From the NCBI RefSeq assembly GCF_000745215.1, contig NZ_JQNK01000009.1, positions 868,001 through 932,000 on the forward strand: a stretch of 64,000 nt of DNA, given 5' to 3'. This document shows, piece after piece, positions 52,906 to 62,174 of the stretch. A program made the position numbers and the translations under genes. This stretch comes from Methylosinus sp. PW1. GTDB taxonomy: Bacteria; Pseudomonadota; Alphaproteobacteria; Rhizobiales; Beijerinckiaceae. Within the stretch, counting starts at the first letter, position 1; each line of letters begins with the position of its first letter. Under the pieces are notes generated by a model, which saw only the letters and a program-made list of their open reading frames with translations, searched no databases and was not told where the DNA came from.

Positions 52906-53364
52906 ATGCCGATCCTGCGGGTGGGACGGGCCTCGTTCCGAGTCATTTTGTGGTGTGACCGCCCGATCCGACTATCGGCAGAAAACGCGCGTATCATCCT
53001 CTCGCATCTCGCCGATAATGCGGCGCGCCATGGCGCCGCGTATTTGACGATCGCGGCCGCCGCGCAGAGCGAGGACCTGTGTGTCGCGGTCCGGGACAAT
53101 GGTTCAGGCGCTTCGCGCGCCAATCGCGAGAAGGTCTTCGACAGTTTCTTCACGACGCGGCGCGACAGCGGCGGCACAGGCATGGATCTCGCCATCGTGC
53201 GCGCCATGCTGCAAGCGCATGGCGGAAGCATCGCTCTCGCGGAGGATGGCGAGGGCGCGCCAACGGGCGCGGCATTCGTTTTGACCATCCCGCTCGCGAA
53301 TGGGACACATCGCAATCATGAAAACACGCTTGGCGATCTGCGCGGCGATCATAGCGCCGCATAG
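52906..53364 (+). pseudogene. Histidine-kinase ATPase-domain fragment
   Basis: 152 residues that contain only an HATPase_c domain: N box ILSHLADNAARHG, G1 box VRDNGSG, F box VFDSFFTTRRDSGGTGMDLAIV (G2 region) and a final GAAFVLTIPL strand. No sensor, HAMP or dimerisation/phosphoacceptor region precedes it. It is most likely the 3' end of a broken kinase gene rather than an independent protein. Confidence 0.65.
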
Positions 53365-53466
53365 CAAAGCCAGAGCTTGCCAATCGAGCCGTGTGACGGC
53401 AATTTCAGCTCGGCATAGAGGTTCAGCGGGCTTACGCCGGAGCATTCTCTGGCCGGGCGACAGGAC

Positions 53467-54192
53467 ATGGGAAAGTCCGAAATCATGATCATGAAAGATG
53501 AGATGGCCGACGCCGGCGAAAATGAGGACGCTCTGCTCGGGCTGAGGTCAGGAGGCCTCGACCGCCGGTCGTTTCTGTTCGGCTCCGCCGCCGGTCTCGG
53601 CGCGCTGGGGCTCGCCGGTTGCGCGACCTCCGACCGCGTGATCCCGGCCGAGGTGGCGAAGCTCTACGGGCCGGCGCCCCACGAGAAGTTCCCGATCCCA
53701 GCGGTCGATCTCCGCAAGGTCGATCCGAAATATTATCGCCAGACGGTGCGCTACGACACCAAGGAAGCGCCTGGAACGATTATCGTCGATCCCGGCAATT
53801 ACTTTGTCTACCGCATCGAAGGCGACGGAAACGCCACGCGCTATGGCGCCAATGTCGGCCGCGCCGGCTTCCTGTGGAGCGGCGAAACCTATGTCGGGCG
53901 CAAGGCCGAATGGCCAATCTGGACGCCGCCCAAGGAGATGATCCTGCGCCAGCCAGAGGCGCGCAAATATGCCGCCGGCATGCCGGGAGGTCTGGACAAT
54001 CCGCTCGGCGCCCGCGCGCTCTATCTCTATAAGAACGGCGTCTATACGGTCTACACGATCTACAGCACCAGCGACCCCGAGACGATCGGGACCGGCGTCA
54101 CCAGCGGCTGCACCGGCCTTCTCAGCCAGGACATGATCGACCTCTATTCACGCACGCCGATCAAGACGAAAGTGGTGATCCTGCCGGCATAG
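53467..54192 (+). CDS. L,D-transpeptidase (YkuD/ErfK)-like Tat lipoprotein with altered active site
   Basis: 241 residues. LDRRSFLFGSAAGLGALGLAGC is a twin-arginine signal ending in a lipobox (Cys52). The YkuD domain spans about residues 100-240, with LGARALYLYKNGVYTVYTIY and VTSGCTGLLSQDMIDLYSRT. The catalytic Cys215 is present, but the usual IHGT histidine is Tyr199 (IYST) and the Arg after Cys-Ile is replaced (CTGL instead of CIRM). It would sit in the periplasm and act on peptidoglycan stems if active; the changed residues make normal activity doubtful. Confidence 0.8.
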   Translation: MGKSEIMIMKDEMADAGENEDALLGLRSGGLDRRSFLFGSAAGLGALGLAGCATSDRVIPAEVAKLYGPAPHEKFPIPAVDLRKVDPKYYRQTVRYDTKEAPGTIIVDPGNYFVYRIEGDGNATRYGANVGRAGFLWSGETYVGRKAEWPIWTPPKEMILRQPEARKYAAGMPGGLDNPLGARALYLYKNGVYTVYTIYSTSDPETIGTGVTSGCTGLLSQDMIDLYSRTPIKTKVVILPA

Positions 54193-54417
54193 CGAGAAGC
54201 GCCGCCGCTTTGCCGGCGTCCGCAACGATCGCCGGATTTGTGGCCGGCCGCCGAAAGCGGCCAGCAGATCGTCGGGGATCCGGCGCGTCATAGAACTCAT
54301 CGCCACGCCTTGCGACGTGAGTCGGGAGGCGCATTTCGTCCTCGTTGGCTTGCTTTCGAGCCGGCCGGACGACGATGCGCGTTGATTTCCGTGGGGCTCT
54401 GCCGCTTCGGGCTGGCT

Positions 54418-54493
54418 TGGCGCTCCCTACCGGACTCGAACCGGTGTTTTCGCCGTGAGAGGGCGACGTCCTGGGCCACTAGACGAAGGGAGC
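54418..54493 (-). tRNA. tRNA-Glu (anticodon CUC)
   Basis: The minus strand from 54493 reads GCTCCCTTCGTCTAGTGGCC, with an anticodon loop CTCTCAC giving CUC, T-loop GGTTCGAGTCC and a pairing acceptor; CCA is encoded. The cloverleaf is intact. Confidence 0.95.
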
Positions 54494-54565
54494 GGACGAG
54501 GGGGTCTATAGACTGCTCCGGTCGGTCGAGCAAGAGGTTATCCGAACCAAATTGCTCGTCAATCA

Positions 54566-54592
54566 CCGCCCCGCCGAAGCCCGGCGGGGCGG
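54566..54592 (-). terminator. GC-rich hairpin after pepA
   Basis: Arms CCGCCCCGCCG and CGGCGGGGCGG (11 bp, 5-nt loop) lie just beyond the pepA stop codon. No U-tract follows, so it may end transcription with help or protect the mRNA end. Confidence 0.45.
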
Positions 54593-54600
54593 CCTTCTCG

Positions 54601-56160
54601 TCAGGCCTCGTAATAATCCTTCACCAGGCGGTCCAGCAGCCGCACGCCCCAGCCGGAAGCCCAGCTCTGGTTGATGTCGGAGGCCGGGGAGCCCATGCCC
54701 GTGCCGGCGATGTCGAGATGCGCCCAAGGGGTCTTGTCGACGAATCGCTCCAGAAATTGCGCCGCCGTGATCGAGCCGGCGTGGCGGCCGCCCGTGTTCT
54801 TCATATCGGCGAATTTCGAATCGACGAGCTTGTCATAGGCCGGCCCCATCGGCAGCCGCCAGAGCTTCTCGCCGGTCGCCTTGCCCGCGTCGAGGATGCG
54901 GCCGGCCAGCTCGTCATTGTTGGAGAAGAGGCCGGCGTGCTCCTGGCCCAGCGCGACCAGAATGGCGCCCGTCAGCGTCGCCAGATCGATGATGAAGGCG
55001 GGCTTGTATTTCTCCTTCACGTGCCAGAGCGCGTCGGCGAGCACGAGGCGGCCTTCCGCATCGGTGTTGATGATCTCGATCGTCTGGCCGGAGAGCGAGG
55101 TGACGATGTCGCCCGGCCGCTGCGCCTCTCCCGAGGGCATGTTCTCGACGAGGCCGAGCACGCCGATGACATTGGCCTTGGCCTTGCGCGTGGCGAGCGC
55201 GTGGAGAAGGCCGGTCACGGCCGCGGCGCCGGCCATGTCGCCCTTCATATCTTCCATGCTGGCGGCCGGCTTGATGGAGATGCCGCCAGTGTCGAAGCAG
55301 ACGCCCTTGCCGACGAAGGCGATGGGCTGCGCGCCCGGGGCGCCGCCGTTCCAGCGCAGCACCACCACGCGGCTCGGATGGACGGAGCCCTGGCCGACGC
55401 CGAGTAGCGCGCGGAAGCCCAGCGCCTGCAGCGCCGGCACGTCGAGAATCTCCACCTCGACGCCGAGAGCGGCGAGCTTGGCGGCGCGGCGCGCGAACTC
55501 TTCCGGGAAGAGAACATTGGCCGGCTCATTGACGAGATCGCGGGCGATGACGACGCCTTCGGCGAGGCCGAGCGATTGCCCGACCGCGGCGCGCGCGGCG
55601 TCCGGGTCGGCGATGGCAAGCGCTATGTCGCTCGCGCCGTCGCGCTCCGTATCGTCCTTTTTCTTTTTGGTGCGATAGAGGTCGAACTTATAGGCGCGCA
55701 GCTCCGCGCCGAGCGCGAATTGGCCGGCCGCCGCGGCGGGGTCGGCCGGGGCCTCCGGCGGATCGAAGACGACGAGCGCATTCTGGCCCTGGCCGAGCTT
55801 GGCGGCCAGCTGGCCGCCGAGGCCGAGGAAATCGTCGAAAACCTCGGCCTTGTCGGCCGCATCGCCCTCAGTGGCGGCGCTGACGCCGACGACCAGCAGG
55901 CGGCCGACGTTGGGAAGCCCCTGCGGCGCATAGAGATCGAGCGAGGTTCCGCGCTTGCCGGTGAATTTCGCCGCGGCGGCGGCGCGGGTCAGCTGCGGAA
56001 GCGCCTCTTTGAGAATGGTCTCCGACTCGGAGCCGAAGCGAAGCTTGGCGCCGGCGAGAGCAACGAGGACGAGAGGTTTGCCGCCGTCCTCCGAAGCCGT
56101 CGCCAGGCGTCGCTCCGCCTCGCCGAAAGACACAGTCTCGATTTTCACATAGGCGGACAT
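54601..56160 (-). CDS. pepA: Leucyl aminopeptidase (M17 family)
   Basis: 519 residues, usual length. The M17 signature [14 protein letters not shown] is present, as are [33 protein letters not shown] (metal Lys, Asp and catalytic Lys region) and [16 protein letters not shown]. It cleaves N-terminal residues from peptides in the cytosol with two metal ions. In many alphaproteobacteria pepA lies next to the lptFG genes; here a 3.8-kb stretch with broken genes and a tRNA lies between. Confidence 0.95.
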   Translation of the reverse strand: MSAYVKIETVSFGEAERRLATASEDGGKPLVLVALAGAKLRFGSESETILKEALPQLTRAAAAAKFTGKRGTSLDLYAPQGLPNVGRLLVVGVSAATEGDAADKAEVFDDFLGLGGQLAAKLGQGQNALVVFDPPEAPADPAAAAGQFALGAELRAYKFDLYRTKKKKDDTERDGASDIALAIADPDAARAAVGQSLGLAEGVVIARDLVNEPANVLFPEEFARRAAKLAALGVEVEILDVPALQALGFRALLGVGQGSVHPSRVVVLRWNGGAPGAQPIAFVGKGVCFDTGGISIKPAASMEDMKGDMAGAAAVTGLLHALATRKAKANVIGVLGLVENMPSGEAQRPGDIVTSLSGQTIEIINTDAEGRLVLADALWHVKEKYKPAFIIDLATLTGAILVALGQEHAGLFSNNDELAGRILDAGKATGEKLWRLPMGPAYDKLVDSKFADMKNTGGRHAGSITAAQFLERFVDKTPWAHLDIAGTGMGSPASDINQSWASGWGVRLLDRLVKDYYEA

Positions 56161-56317
56161 CTTCTAACCTCTCATAGGGAAAACAGGCGCTTGCCGCATT
56201 TGCGCGGAGTCGTTGCCGCACTATCGTCCCGACGGCGCCGAGGGTCAACGCTCGTCCGAATTCGAAAGCGATCTCCGCCGGCGACGCCCTCGTCCGGAGC
56301 GGGACCGTAAATAAGCC

Positions 56318-56343
56318 GAAGGCGGCCGTCGCCGGCCGCCTTC
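56318..56343 (-). terminator. Intrinsic terminator after the MBL hydrolase gene
   Basis: A perfect 11-bp stem (GAAGGCGGCCG / CGGCCGCCTTC, loop TCGC) lies 24 bp past the stop on the minus strand and is followed by GGCTTATTTACGG. Fits a terminator for the MBL gene. Confidence 0.7.
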
Positions 56344-56367
56344 GCGTGGATGGGAAATCGTCTCGGC

Positions 56368-57294
56368 TCAGCGCGCCGCCGTCTTGGTCTTGGCCGTCTT
56401 GACTTCGGCGTAGAGCCATTTGACGAAGCGCTCGGAGCTCTGCTCCGCATTCGGAACCTTGGCGTCGAACTCGGCCGTCGGCTTGGCGGCGATGACCTCC
56501 TCCAGCGTCTTGCCCTGATCGACGAGCGCGGCGACCTTGTCGCGCACGGCGATGATGAGATCCCGCTGGGCGATGAGCGCATCGCGACCGACGATCGGGC
56601 CATGGCCGGGCACGACCTTGGTGTTGGGACCGGCGCGGCCGATGGTGGCGCCGAGCCCGTCTATGATGCCGGCGAGCGTGCCGCCATTGTTGAGATCGAC
56701 GACCGGATAGCCCGTGCTGCGGAAATAATCGCCGACCGCGAGAATGTCGTGCTCGGGGAAGAAGACCAGCGTGTCCCCGTCCGTATGCGCGTTGCGGATG
56801 GGAATGAGCCGCACATGCTCGCCGTCGATATGAATCGTGACCTGATTGTCATAGGTGACGACAGGCAGCGCCTCGGCCACGGCGGGCTTGCCGGGCGTTC
56901 CATCCGCCGCCGGATTGGGATTCTGAAGGCGGGCGCGCAGCTGATCGCGCGCGAAGATCAGCGCGCCGGCCTTGGCCAGATTCTCATTGCCGCCCACATG
57001 GTCGCCATGCACATGCGTGTTGACGAGGAAGCGGATCGGCTTGTCGGAGATCTTCTTGATCGCCTCGACGATCTTGTCGGTCAGCGGCGCGAATTGCGAG
57101 TCGACGAGCAGCACGCCCTCGGGGCCGCTCAGCACGCTGATCGCGCCGCCCTGCCCTTCCAGAACGTGGAAATTCGGCGCGAGCTGCGTCGTCTTGATTT
57201 CGACCTTGCTGAAGTCGGGGCGCTGCTGCGCCGCGGCCGCGAGAGCGAAAACGCTCGCGGCGAGAACGAGGGAGGCGCGGGCGATCTTATGCAT
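56368..57294 (-). CDS. Exported MBL-fold metallo-hydrolase
   Basis: 308 residues. Signal peptide MHKIARASLVLAASVFALAAAA-Q. The MBL motif NTHVHGDHVGGNENL (HxHxDH), then NAHTDGDTLVFFPEHDILAVGDYF and VVPGHGPIVGRDAL supply the other metal ligands. The protein resembles the SoxH/quinoprotein-relay-associated MBL group of methylotrophs only in general; substrate unknown. Periplasmic. Terminator downstream. Confidence 0.82.
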   Translation of the reverse strand: MHKIARASLVLAASVFALAAAAQQRPDFSKVEIKTTQLAPNFHVLEGQGGAISVLSGPEGVLLVDSQFAPLTDKIVEAIKKISDKPIRFLVNTHVHGDHVGGNENLAKAGALIFARDQLRARLQNPNPAADGTPGKPAVAEALPVVTYDNQVTIHIDGEHVRLIPIRNAHTDGDTLVFFPEHDILAVGDYFRSTGYPVVDLNNGGTLAGIIDGLGATIGRAGPNTKVVPGHGPIVGRDALIAQRDLIIAVRDKVAALVDQGKTLEEVIAAKPTAEFDAKVPNAEQSSERFVKWLYAEVKTAKTKTAAR

Positions 57295-57593
57295 CGTCGG
57301 GAGGCTCCATTAGCTGACTAATATACTAGGAAATAGACATATGCGGCCCGCGCCGACAAGCGATTTTTTGGTGGGGCCGTTTATTCTCGCTGACAAAAGC
57401 GGGAGAGAATAATCGAGCGACGACGCGCGCGCGTCGCGGCGATTTTCCACCCCCTCGGCGACGCCGCGCGCGTCTTCGGGTGGACGACGAAGGCTTCGCC
57501 TTTTATGAATCGCCGCCTCGGGCGGTGTGCAGCCCCGAGTCGGAATTCCCTCTCCAGCCGCGGCCTCGCGCGCCGAGGGAGAAAGGCGTCCCC
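57295..57593. other. Divergent spacer, MBL hydrolase / MFS pump
   Basis: About 300 bp holding the promoters of two divergent genes. If the GTG at 57480 were used, part would encode an N-terminal extension of the MFS protein, but this extension does not resemble the family. No operator was recognised. Confidence 0.35.
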
Positions 57594-58799
57594 TTGAGCA
57601 GATCCGTCGCCGATCGGCCGGAGGCCGGCGCGCCCGCATTTCCCGTGCTGGGCGCGATCAGCTTCTGCCATTTTCTGAACGATATGATGCAGTCGCTGCT
57701 GCCGGCGATCTATCCGCTGCTGAAAGGCGGGTTCGATCTCGATTTCGGGCAGATCGGCCTGCTCAGCCTCGCCTATCAGATCACCGCCTCGCTGCTGCAG
57801 CCGCTGGTCGGCCTCTACACGGATCGCCGCCCGCAACCATTCTCGCTGGTCGTCGGCATGGGATCGACCCTGTGCGGCCTGCTCGGCCTCGCCTTCGCGC
57901 CGAGCTATCCGGCGCTGCTCGCGGCGGCGATGCTGCTCGGCGTCGGCTCCTCCATCTTCCATCCCGAATCCTCGCGCATCGCCCGCATCGCCTCGGGCGG
58001 CGCGCATGGCCTCGCGCAATCGCTGTTTCAGGTCGGCGGCAATTTCGGCTCCTCGCTCGGACCATTGCTCGCCGCATTCTTCATTCTGCCGCGCGGACAG
58101 AGCAGCCTCGCCTGGTTCGCGCTCGTCGCGCTCGCCGGCATTTGCGTGGTGACGCCGCTCGGACATTGGATCCGCAGCAATGGCCATGCGCGCAGCCGGT
58201 CCGGCGCGGCGACGCGCGCCAGCATGGGGCTCTCACCGGCGCAGCGCCGCCGCACGCTCGCGGTTCTCATCGCGCTGATGTTCTCCAAATTCGTCTATCT
58301 CGCCGGGCTCAGCAATTATTATGTCTTCTATCTGATGAGCCGTTTCGACACGTCGCCGCAGGACTCGCAAATCTATCTGTTCGTCTTTCTCGCCACATCG
58401 GCGGGAGGCACGGTCATCGGCGGCGCCCTGGGCGATCGGCTCGGCCGCAAGCGCGTGATCTGGGGCTCCATTCTCGGCGTCCTGCCCTTCACTCTCGCCC
58501 TGCCCTATGTCGGCCTGCCGGCGACGGTCGGCCTCAGCGCGGTGATCGGCTTCATGCTGTCCTCGGCGTTTCCGGCGATTCTCGTCTATGCGCAGGAGCT
58601 GACGCCCAATCGCATCGGCGCGGTCTCGGGCCTCTTCTTCGGCTTCGCATTCGGCATGAGCGGCCTCGGCGCGGCGGCGCTCGGCGCGCTCGCGGATCGC
58701 ACGAGCATCGAATTCGTCTATCAGATCTGCTCTTTCCTGCCGCTGATCGGACTGCTCGCGATCTTCCTTCCCGCAGGCGACGCAAAGGCGCGCGCGTGA
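57594..58799 (+). CDS. MFS efflux transporter, fosmidomycin-resistance (Fsr)-like
   Basis: 401 residues from a TTG with AGGGAGAAAGG upstream; the longer GTG frame is less likely. Twelve transmembrane helices. FCHFLNDMMQSLLPAIYPLLK is the characteristic first helix of the Fsr family, and GVGSSIFHPESSRIARIASGG and GGALGDRLGRKRVIW are further family segments. It would expel small hydrophilic compounds across the inner membrane using the proton gradient; actual substrate unknown. Confidence 0.85.
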   Translation: MSRSVADRPEAGAPAFPVLGAISFCHFLNDMMQSLLPAIYPLLKGGFDLDFGQIGLLSLAYQITASLLQPLVGLYTDRRPQPFSLVVGMGSTLCGLLGLAFAPSYPALLAAAMLLGVGSSIFHPESSRIARIASGGAHGLAQSLFQVGGNFGSSLGPLLAAFFILPRGQSSLAWFALVALAGICVVTPLGHWIRSNGHARSRSGAATRASMGLSPAQRRRTLAVLIALMFSKFVYLAGLSNYYVFYLMSRFDTSPQDSQIYLFVFLATSAGGTVIGGALGDRLGRKRVIWGSILGVLPFTLALPYVGLPATVGLSAVIGFMLSSAFPAILVYAQELTPNRIGAVSGLFFGFAFGMSGLGAAALGALADRTSIEFVYQICSFLPLIGLLAIFLPAGDAKARA

Positions 58800-58826
58800 T
58801 CGCCAGCGCTCTCCTCGGCCGCTCGA

Positions 58827-59366
58827 TCAGCCGACAGTCGCGATGGAGACGCGTTTGATCTTATCCGCTATGGCGCCGATATCGATGAAGTCATCGGCCT
58901 GACGCCGTAGCTCCTCGGCGATGATCGGCGGGTGCGTCTTGATCGTGGAAGCGACGGAGACGCGCACGCCCTTGCGCTGAATCGCGCCGATGAGCGATCG
59001 ATAGGCGCCATTGCCCGACACCAATGTCATCGCATCGACATGCTCGGCCATCGCCATGGCGGCGACGGCGAGATCGACGTCTATGCTGCCTTTGAATCGC
59101 CGCCGACCGAAGCCGTCGACTGTTTCCGCGATCGGCTTCGCGACGACGACATAACCATTATAGGCGAGCCAGTCCGTCAGCCGATTTATGGCGCCGTTGG
59201 ATTGCGTGTCGCTCAACGCCACATAATAGAAAGCCTGGGCGGAGGACGCCTTTCCGCGAAGCGCGCGCAAAAGCCGGGCGTAGTCGAGATCTATGCCGAG
59301 ACAGCTGACCGTCAGATGAAGATTGGCGCCGTCGATGAATATTGCGCTTCGATCGAAATATCGCAT
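58827..59366 (-). CDS. NYN-domain (LabA/DUF88) protein with altered acidic site
   Basis: 179 residues. NYN/PIN-like fold: FIDGANLHLTV (Asp12), GSIDVDLAVAAMAMA (Asp96, Asp98) and LVSGNGAYRSLIGAI. The last motif is SGDGDF in typical nuclease members; here the two aspartates are Asn119 and Ala121. The protein may have lost RNase activity or act only in RNA binding. It converges on the MFS pump gene. Confidence 0.8.
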   Translation of the reverse strand: MRYFDRSAIFIDGANLHLTVSCLGIDLDYARLLRALRGKASSAQAFYYVALSDTQSNGAINRLTDWLAYNGYVVVAKPIAETVDGFGRRRFKGSIDVDLAVAAMAMAEHVDAMTLVSGNGAYRSLIGAIQRKGVRVSVASTIKTHPPIIAEELRRQADDFIDIGAIADKIKRVSIATVG

Positions 59367-59406
59367 TTTCTGTCTCGCATCCGCATGCGCCGCTCGGACG
59401 GCGGCG

Positions 59407-59550
59407 TCAAAAAAGCTCGAAGACGAGAATTCCGAGAATCAGCAGAAAGCCGGCGAGATCGACGACGACGAGCCCATTGGCCAAGAGCCGGAGAATGCCG
59501 TCGGCTCTCTCGACCAGCGGCTGGATCATCATGATGATCGACAGATTCAT
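59407..59550 (-). CDS. Small single-helix membrane protein
   Basis: 47 residues: MNLSIIMMIQPLVERADGIL at the start, then a hydrophobic helix LVVVDLAGFLLILGILVFEL at the end. A GAGGAG site lies 6 nt upstream of the ATG. The short frame lies just after the glycosyltransferase gene on the same strand and upstream of the NYN gene. Coding is inferred from the good ribosome-binding site and membrane-helix pattern. Confidence 0.45.
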   Translation of the reverse strand: MNLSIIMMIQPLVERADGILRLLANGLVVVDLAGFLLILGILVFELF

Positions 59551-59573
59551 GCGGGCTCCTCTTGCGGAATGTT

Positions 59574-61154
59574 TCAAAAAGCGCTCGGCTCATCGGCCAT
59601 GAGCGGGCCATGCGCGGCGAAGCCGGACGCATTCGCCGCGCCGACGATTCGCGCCTGATAGGCGTCTCTCGTCACCAGCTCCAGCAGCGCATCCGCGGCG
59701 TCGTCCCATGTGAGATAGGAAGCTTCGCCGCGCGTCGGCGCCTCGCGCGAGAGGCGCAGAATTTCATGGGCGAGATCGACCGAATCGAGAAGGTCGAAAT
59801 AGCGGACATCGGGGCCGGCGATTTCATGAAAGACCGGAATATCCGAGGCGATGACGGGAATTCCACGCCGGCCGGCCTCGACGAGCGGCAGGCCGAATCC
59901 CTCGACCATGGACGGAAAGATCAAGCCGCGGGCATGCTCATAGCAATGCCGAAGATCGGCGTCGCTCGCATCGTTCAGCCAGAAGAGACGGCGGCCGAGC
60001 TCGGGATGATCTTTTATCTCGCGCTGAATCGCCTCGCTCTGCCAGCCGGGACGGCCGATGATGACATAGCGCGCGTCGAGAACATCGGAGCGCCACAGAA
60101 TATCAAAGGCTTCCAGCGCGATCGGATAGGCTTTTCTCGGCTCGAGCGTGCCGACGCTCAAGAAGAAGGGCGTGTCGCCCGCTGTTATCTCACGCGCCTC
60201 GGCGGAGACGGATTTTTCGGCCTGCTCGTCGAAATCGGCGCCGAGCCGCCACCAGCCGACGCGCAGATCCGGCTTCGTCCGCGCGCCTTCACGCGAGATA
60301 TGAGCGACGACGTCATCGGCGACGCTTCGCGATACGCAGAGGATGCGATCGCTCTTCAGCACGACGGATTCGAACCATGTTTTGAATTGATCCGTCATCG
60401 GCGCAGCGACGCTGAGCGGCTGCGTCAGCGGGATGAGATCATGGACCAGGGTCACGAGCTGTCCGCCCGCGGCCGTGAGCTTTTCGATGATCGGAACATA
60501 TTCGTCCGTCACCAGCCAGCTCGCGTCCACGATCAGGAATTTGTCGCCCTTGCGAAACTCTATGGGCGGCAGCGGCGCGCGGCGCTCGAAATAGGGCGCG
60601 AGCCGTCCATTCTGGATCACCACGGGAAGCGCGCCTTCCCCACGCATCGAACGATTTGCGATCTCGCGAACGACGCGTTGAATTCCCTGATTGCCGCCAT
60701 GTCGATAGGTCGGCGTCACATCGATGAAGAGGCGTGGCGATGTGGAGTCGAGAATGGCGCAAGTCGGATCGTCGTCGCCCAGCGGATTGCGCGGATGCGG
60801 CGGCGCGGGAATGCGCTTGCGCGTGCCGTCATGCAGATGCGCCAAGCCCAGGAGGCGCGTCGCGGTCCAGATGAATTCCTTGATCTTCAGATAGCAATGC
60901 GCAGTGACGGGATCGATGGCGCCGGCGACGCGCTGGCGATGCAGCTCGAGATGCTCTTTCTGGATTTGCGCAGCGAGATAGAGCGCGATCCGCGTCGCGT
61001 CATCCTGCTGGCGGCCAATGTCGCCGAGAAGCCCGGCGGAGCCTGCGTTTTTCAGAAAATCCGGTACAGCATGCATGTTCATGGCTCGAAGTTTCCCGAA
61101 TGCTCCGACGATCGCCGCCGCCTCGCGCCCTTCGACCACAGCCGTCATCGGCAT
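59574..61154 (-). CDS. Glycosyltransferase, GT4-like, long form
   Basis: 526 residues. The C-terminal GT4 domain has FFLSVGTLEPRKAYPIALEAFDIL, VIIGRPGWQSEAI and MVEGFGLPLVEAGRRGIPVIASDIPV. The N-terminal region includes LFIDVTPTYRHGGNQGIQRVVREIANRS and VTLVHDLIPLTQPL, typical of large mannosyltransferase-like proteins. It shares late motifs with the glycosyltransferase at 18.3-19.8 kb. It is divergent from the regulator-like gene at 61311, across the palindrome region. Confidence 0.85.
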   Translation of the reverse strand: MPMTAVVEGREAAAIVGAFGKLRAMNMHAVPDFLKNAGSAGLLGDIGRQQDDATRIALYLAAQIQKEHLELHRQRVAGAIDPVTAHCYLKIKEFIWTATRLLGLAHLHDGTRKRIPAPPHPRNPLGDDDPTCAILDSTSPRLFIDVTPTYRHGGNQGIQRVVREIANRSMRGEGALPVVIQNGRLAPYFERRAPLPPIEFRKGDKFLIVDASWLVTDEYVPIIEKLTAAGGQLVTLVHDLIPLTQPLSVAAPMTDQFKTWFESVVLKSDRILCVSRSVADDVVAHISREGARTKPDLRVGWWRLGADFDEQAEKSVSAEAREITAGDTPFFLSVGTLEPRKAYPIALEAFDILWRSDVLDARYVIIGRPGWQSEAIQREIKDHPELGRRLFWLNDASDADLRHCYEHARGLIFPSMVEGFGLPLVEAGRRGIPVIASDIPVFHEIAGPDVRYFDLLDSVDLAHEILRLSREAPTRGEASYLTWDDAADALLELVTRDAYQARIVGAANASGFAAHGPLMADEPSAF

Positions 61155-61215
61155 TTTGTCGAGAAAGCGCGTTTCGAGCGTGACATTCGCCCATATCCGC
61201 CGACCCTTCGCGCAG

Positions 61216-61234
61216 CGTGGGAAAATGTCCCACG
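61216..61234. promoter_or_regulatory. Operator-like palindrome, copy 1
   Basis: CGTGGGA-AAATG-TCCCACG, a perfect 7+7 inverted repeat in the spacer between the divergent glycosyltransferase and DUF6502-like genes. Confidence 0.7.
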
Positions 61235-61269
61235 CACTCTGCGAACAAAAATCCAGCCTGTCAAGAGCG

Positions 61270-61288
61270 CGTGGGATTGTGTCCCACG
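61270..61288. promoter_or_regulatory. Operator-like palindrome, copy 2
   Basis: CGTGGGA-TTGTG-TCCCACG, the same 7-bp arms as copy 1, 54 bp away and 22 bp before the ATG at 61311. Two identical arms with different centres are strong evidence of a protein-binding site; the helix-turn-helix-like protein encoded just downstream is a candidate ligand. Confidence 0.7.
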
Positions 61289-61310
61289 GCGTCGCGGGTT
61301 AGATTCGATC

Positions 61311-62174
61311 ATGGCCGATAGCGAGGACAATGGGCTTACCGACGCCGCGCGCCTGCAACAGCCGATCGCCCGGCTGCTGCGCCCGCTCGTGCGGCTGCTG
61401 ATTCGCTACGGCGTGACATTTCCCGCGCTCTGCGAGCTGCTGCGCGAGCTCTATGTGAATGTCGCGGTTTACGACTGCGCTCTGCCGGACAAGGAGCAGA
61501 CCGACAGCCGCATCAGCCTGCTCACCGGCATTCACCGCAAGGAGATTCGCCGCCTCCGAGAGGCCGGCGCGCCGGTGAGGACCGTTCCCGCCAGCGTCTC
61601 GCGCACCTCGCAAATCGTCGCGCTCTGGCTCGGCGATCGGCGCTTCGCCGATCGGAAAGGCGCCCCGGCGCCGCTGCGGCGCGCCGGAACGCCGGGGCGC
61701 GGTCCGACCTTCGAATCACTGGTCGAGGAAGTGACGCGCGACGTGCGGCCGCGCGCCGTGCTCGACGAATGGCTCGATCGCAAGATCGCATCGCTCGATG
61801 CGGATGGACGCGTCGTGCTCGGCGAGGCGGCCATCGCGCCCGACAAGGGCGACGAGCGTCAGCTCTACTATTTCGGCCGCAATCTCCACGATCACATAGC
61901 GGCGGCGGCCGCCAATATCGTTCAGGAGCCGGCGCCCTTCATGGAGCGCGCCGTTCATTATGAAGGTCTCTCGGAAGCTGGCGCGCGGCGTCTCGAGGCG
62001 CTGTCGCGCGAGCTGGCGATGGAAGGGCTGATCGCGGCCAATCGCGAGGCGCAGACGCTCCAGCGCAGCGACGAGGAAGGACGCTGGCGCTGGACCTTCG
62101 GCGTCTATGTCTATCGTGAGGACGAGCGGCCATCGAGCGAGCCGGCGAGCGGAAAGAAGGGCGCGCGCGCGTGA
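61311..62174 (+). CDS. DUF6502-like protein, putative DNA-binding regulator
   Basis: 287 residues. Start at ATG 61311. The N-terminal half (LLRPLVRLLIRYGVTFPALCELLRELYVNVA, then DSRISLLTGIHRKEIRRLRE) resembles DUF6502 proteins and includes a helix-turn-helix-like segment. The rest is helical. Members typically precede a DUF5666 protein, as here. Cytoplasmic; probably regulates its own operon through the two palindromes. The function is otherwise unknown. Confidence 0.65.
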   Translation: MADSEDNGLTDAARLQQPIARLLRPLVRLLIRYGVTFPALCELLRELYVNVAVYDCALPDKEQTDSRISLLTGIHRKEIRRLREAGAPVRTVPASVSRTSQIVALWLGDRRFADRKGAPAPLRRAGTPGRGPTFESLVEEVTRDVRPRAVLDEWLDRKIASLDADGRVVLGEAAIAPDKGDERQLYYFGRNLHDHIAAAAANIVQEPAPFMERAVHYEGLSEAGARRLEALSRELAMEGLIAANREAQTLQRSDEEGRWRWTFGVYVYREDERPSSEPASGKKGARA

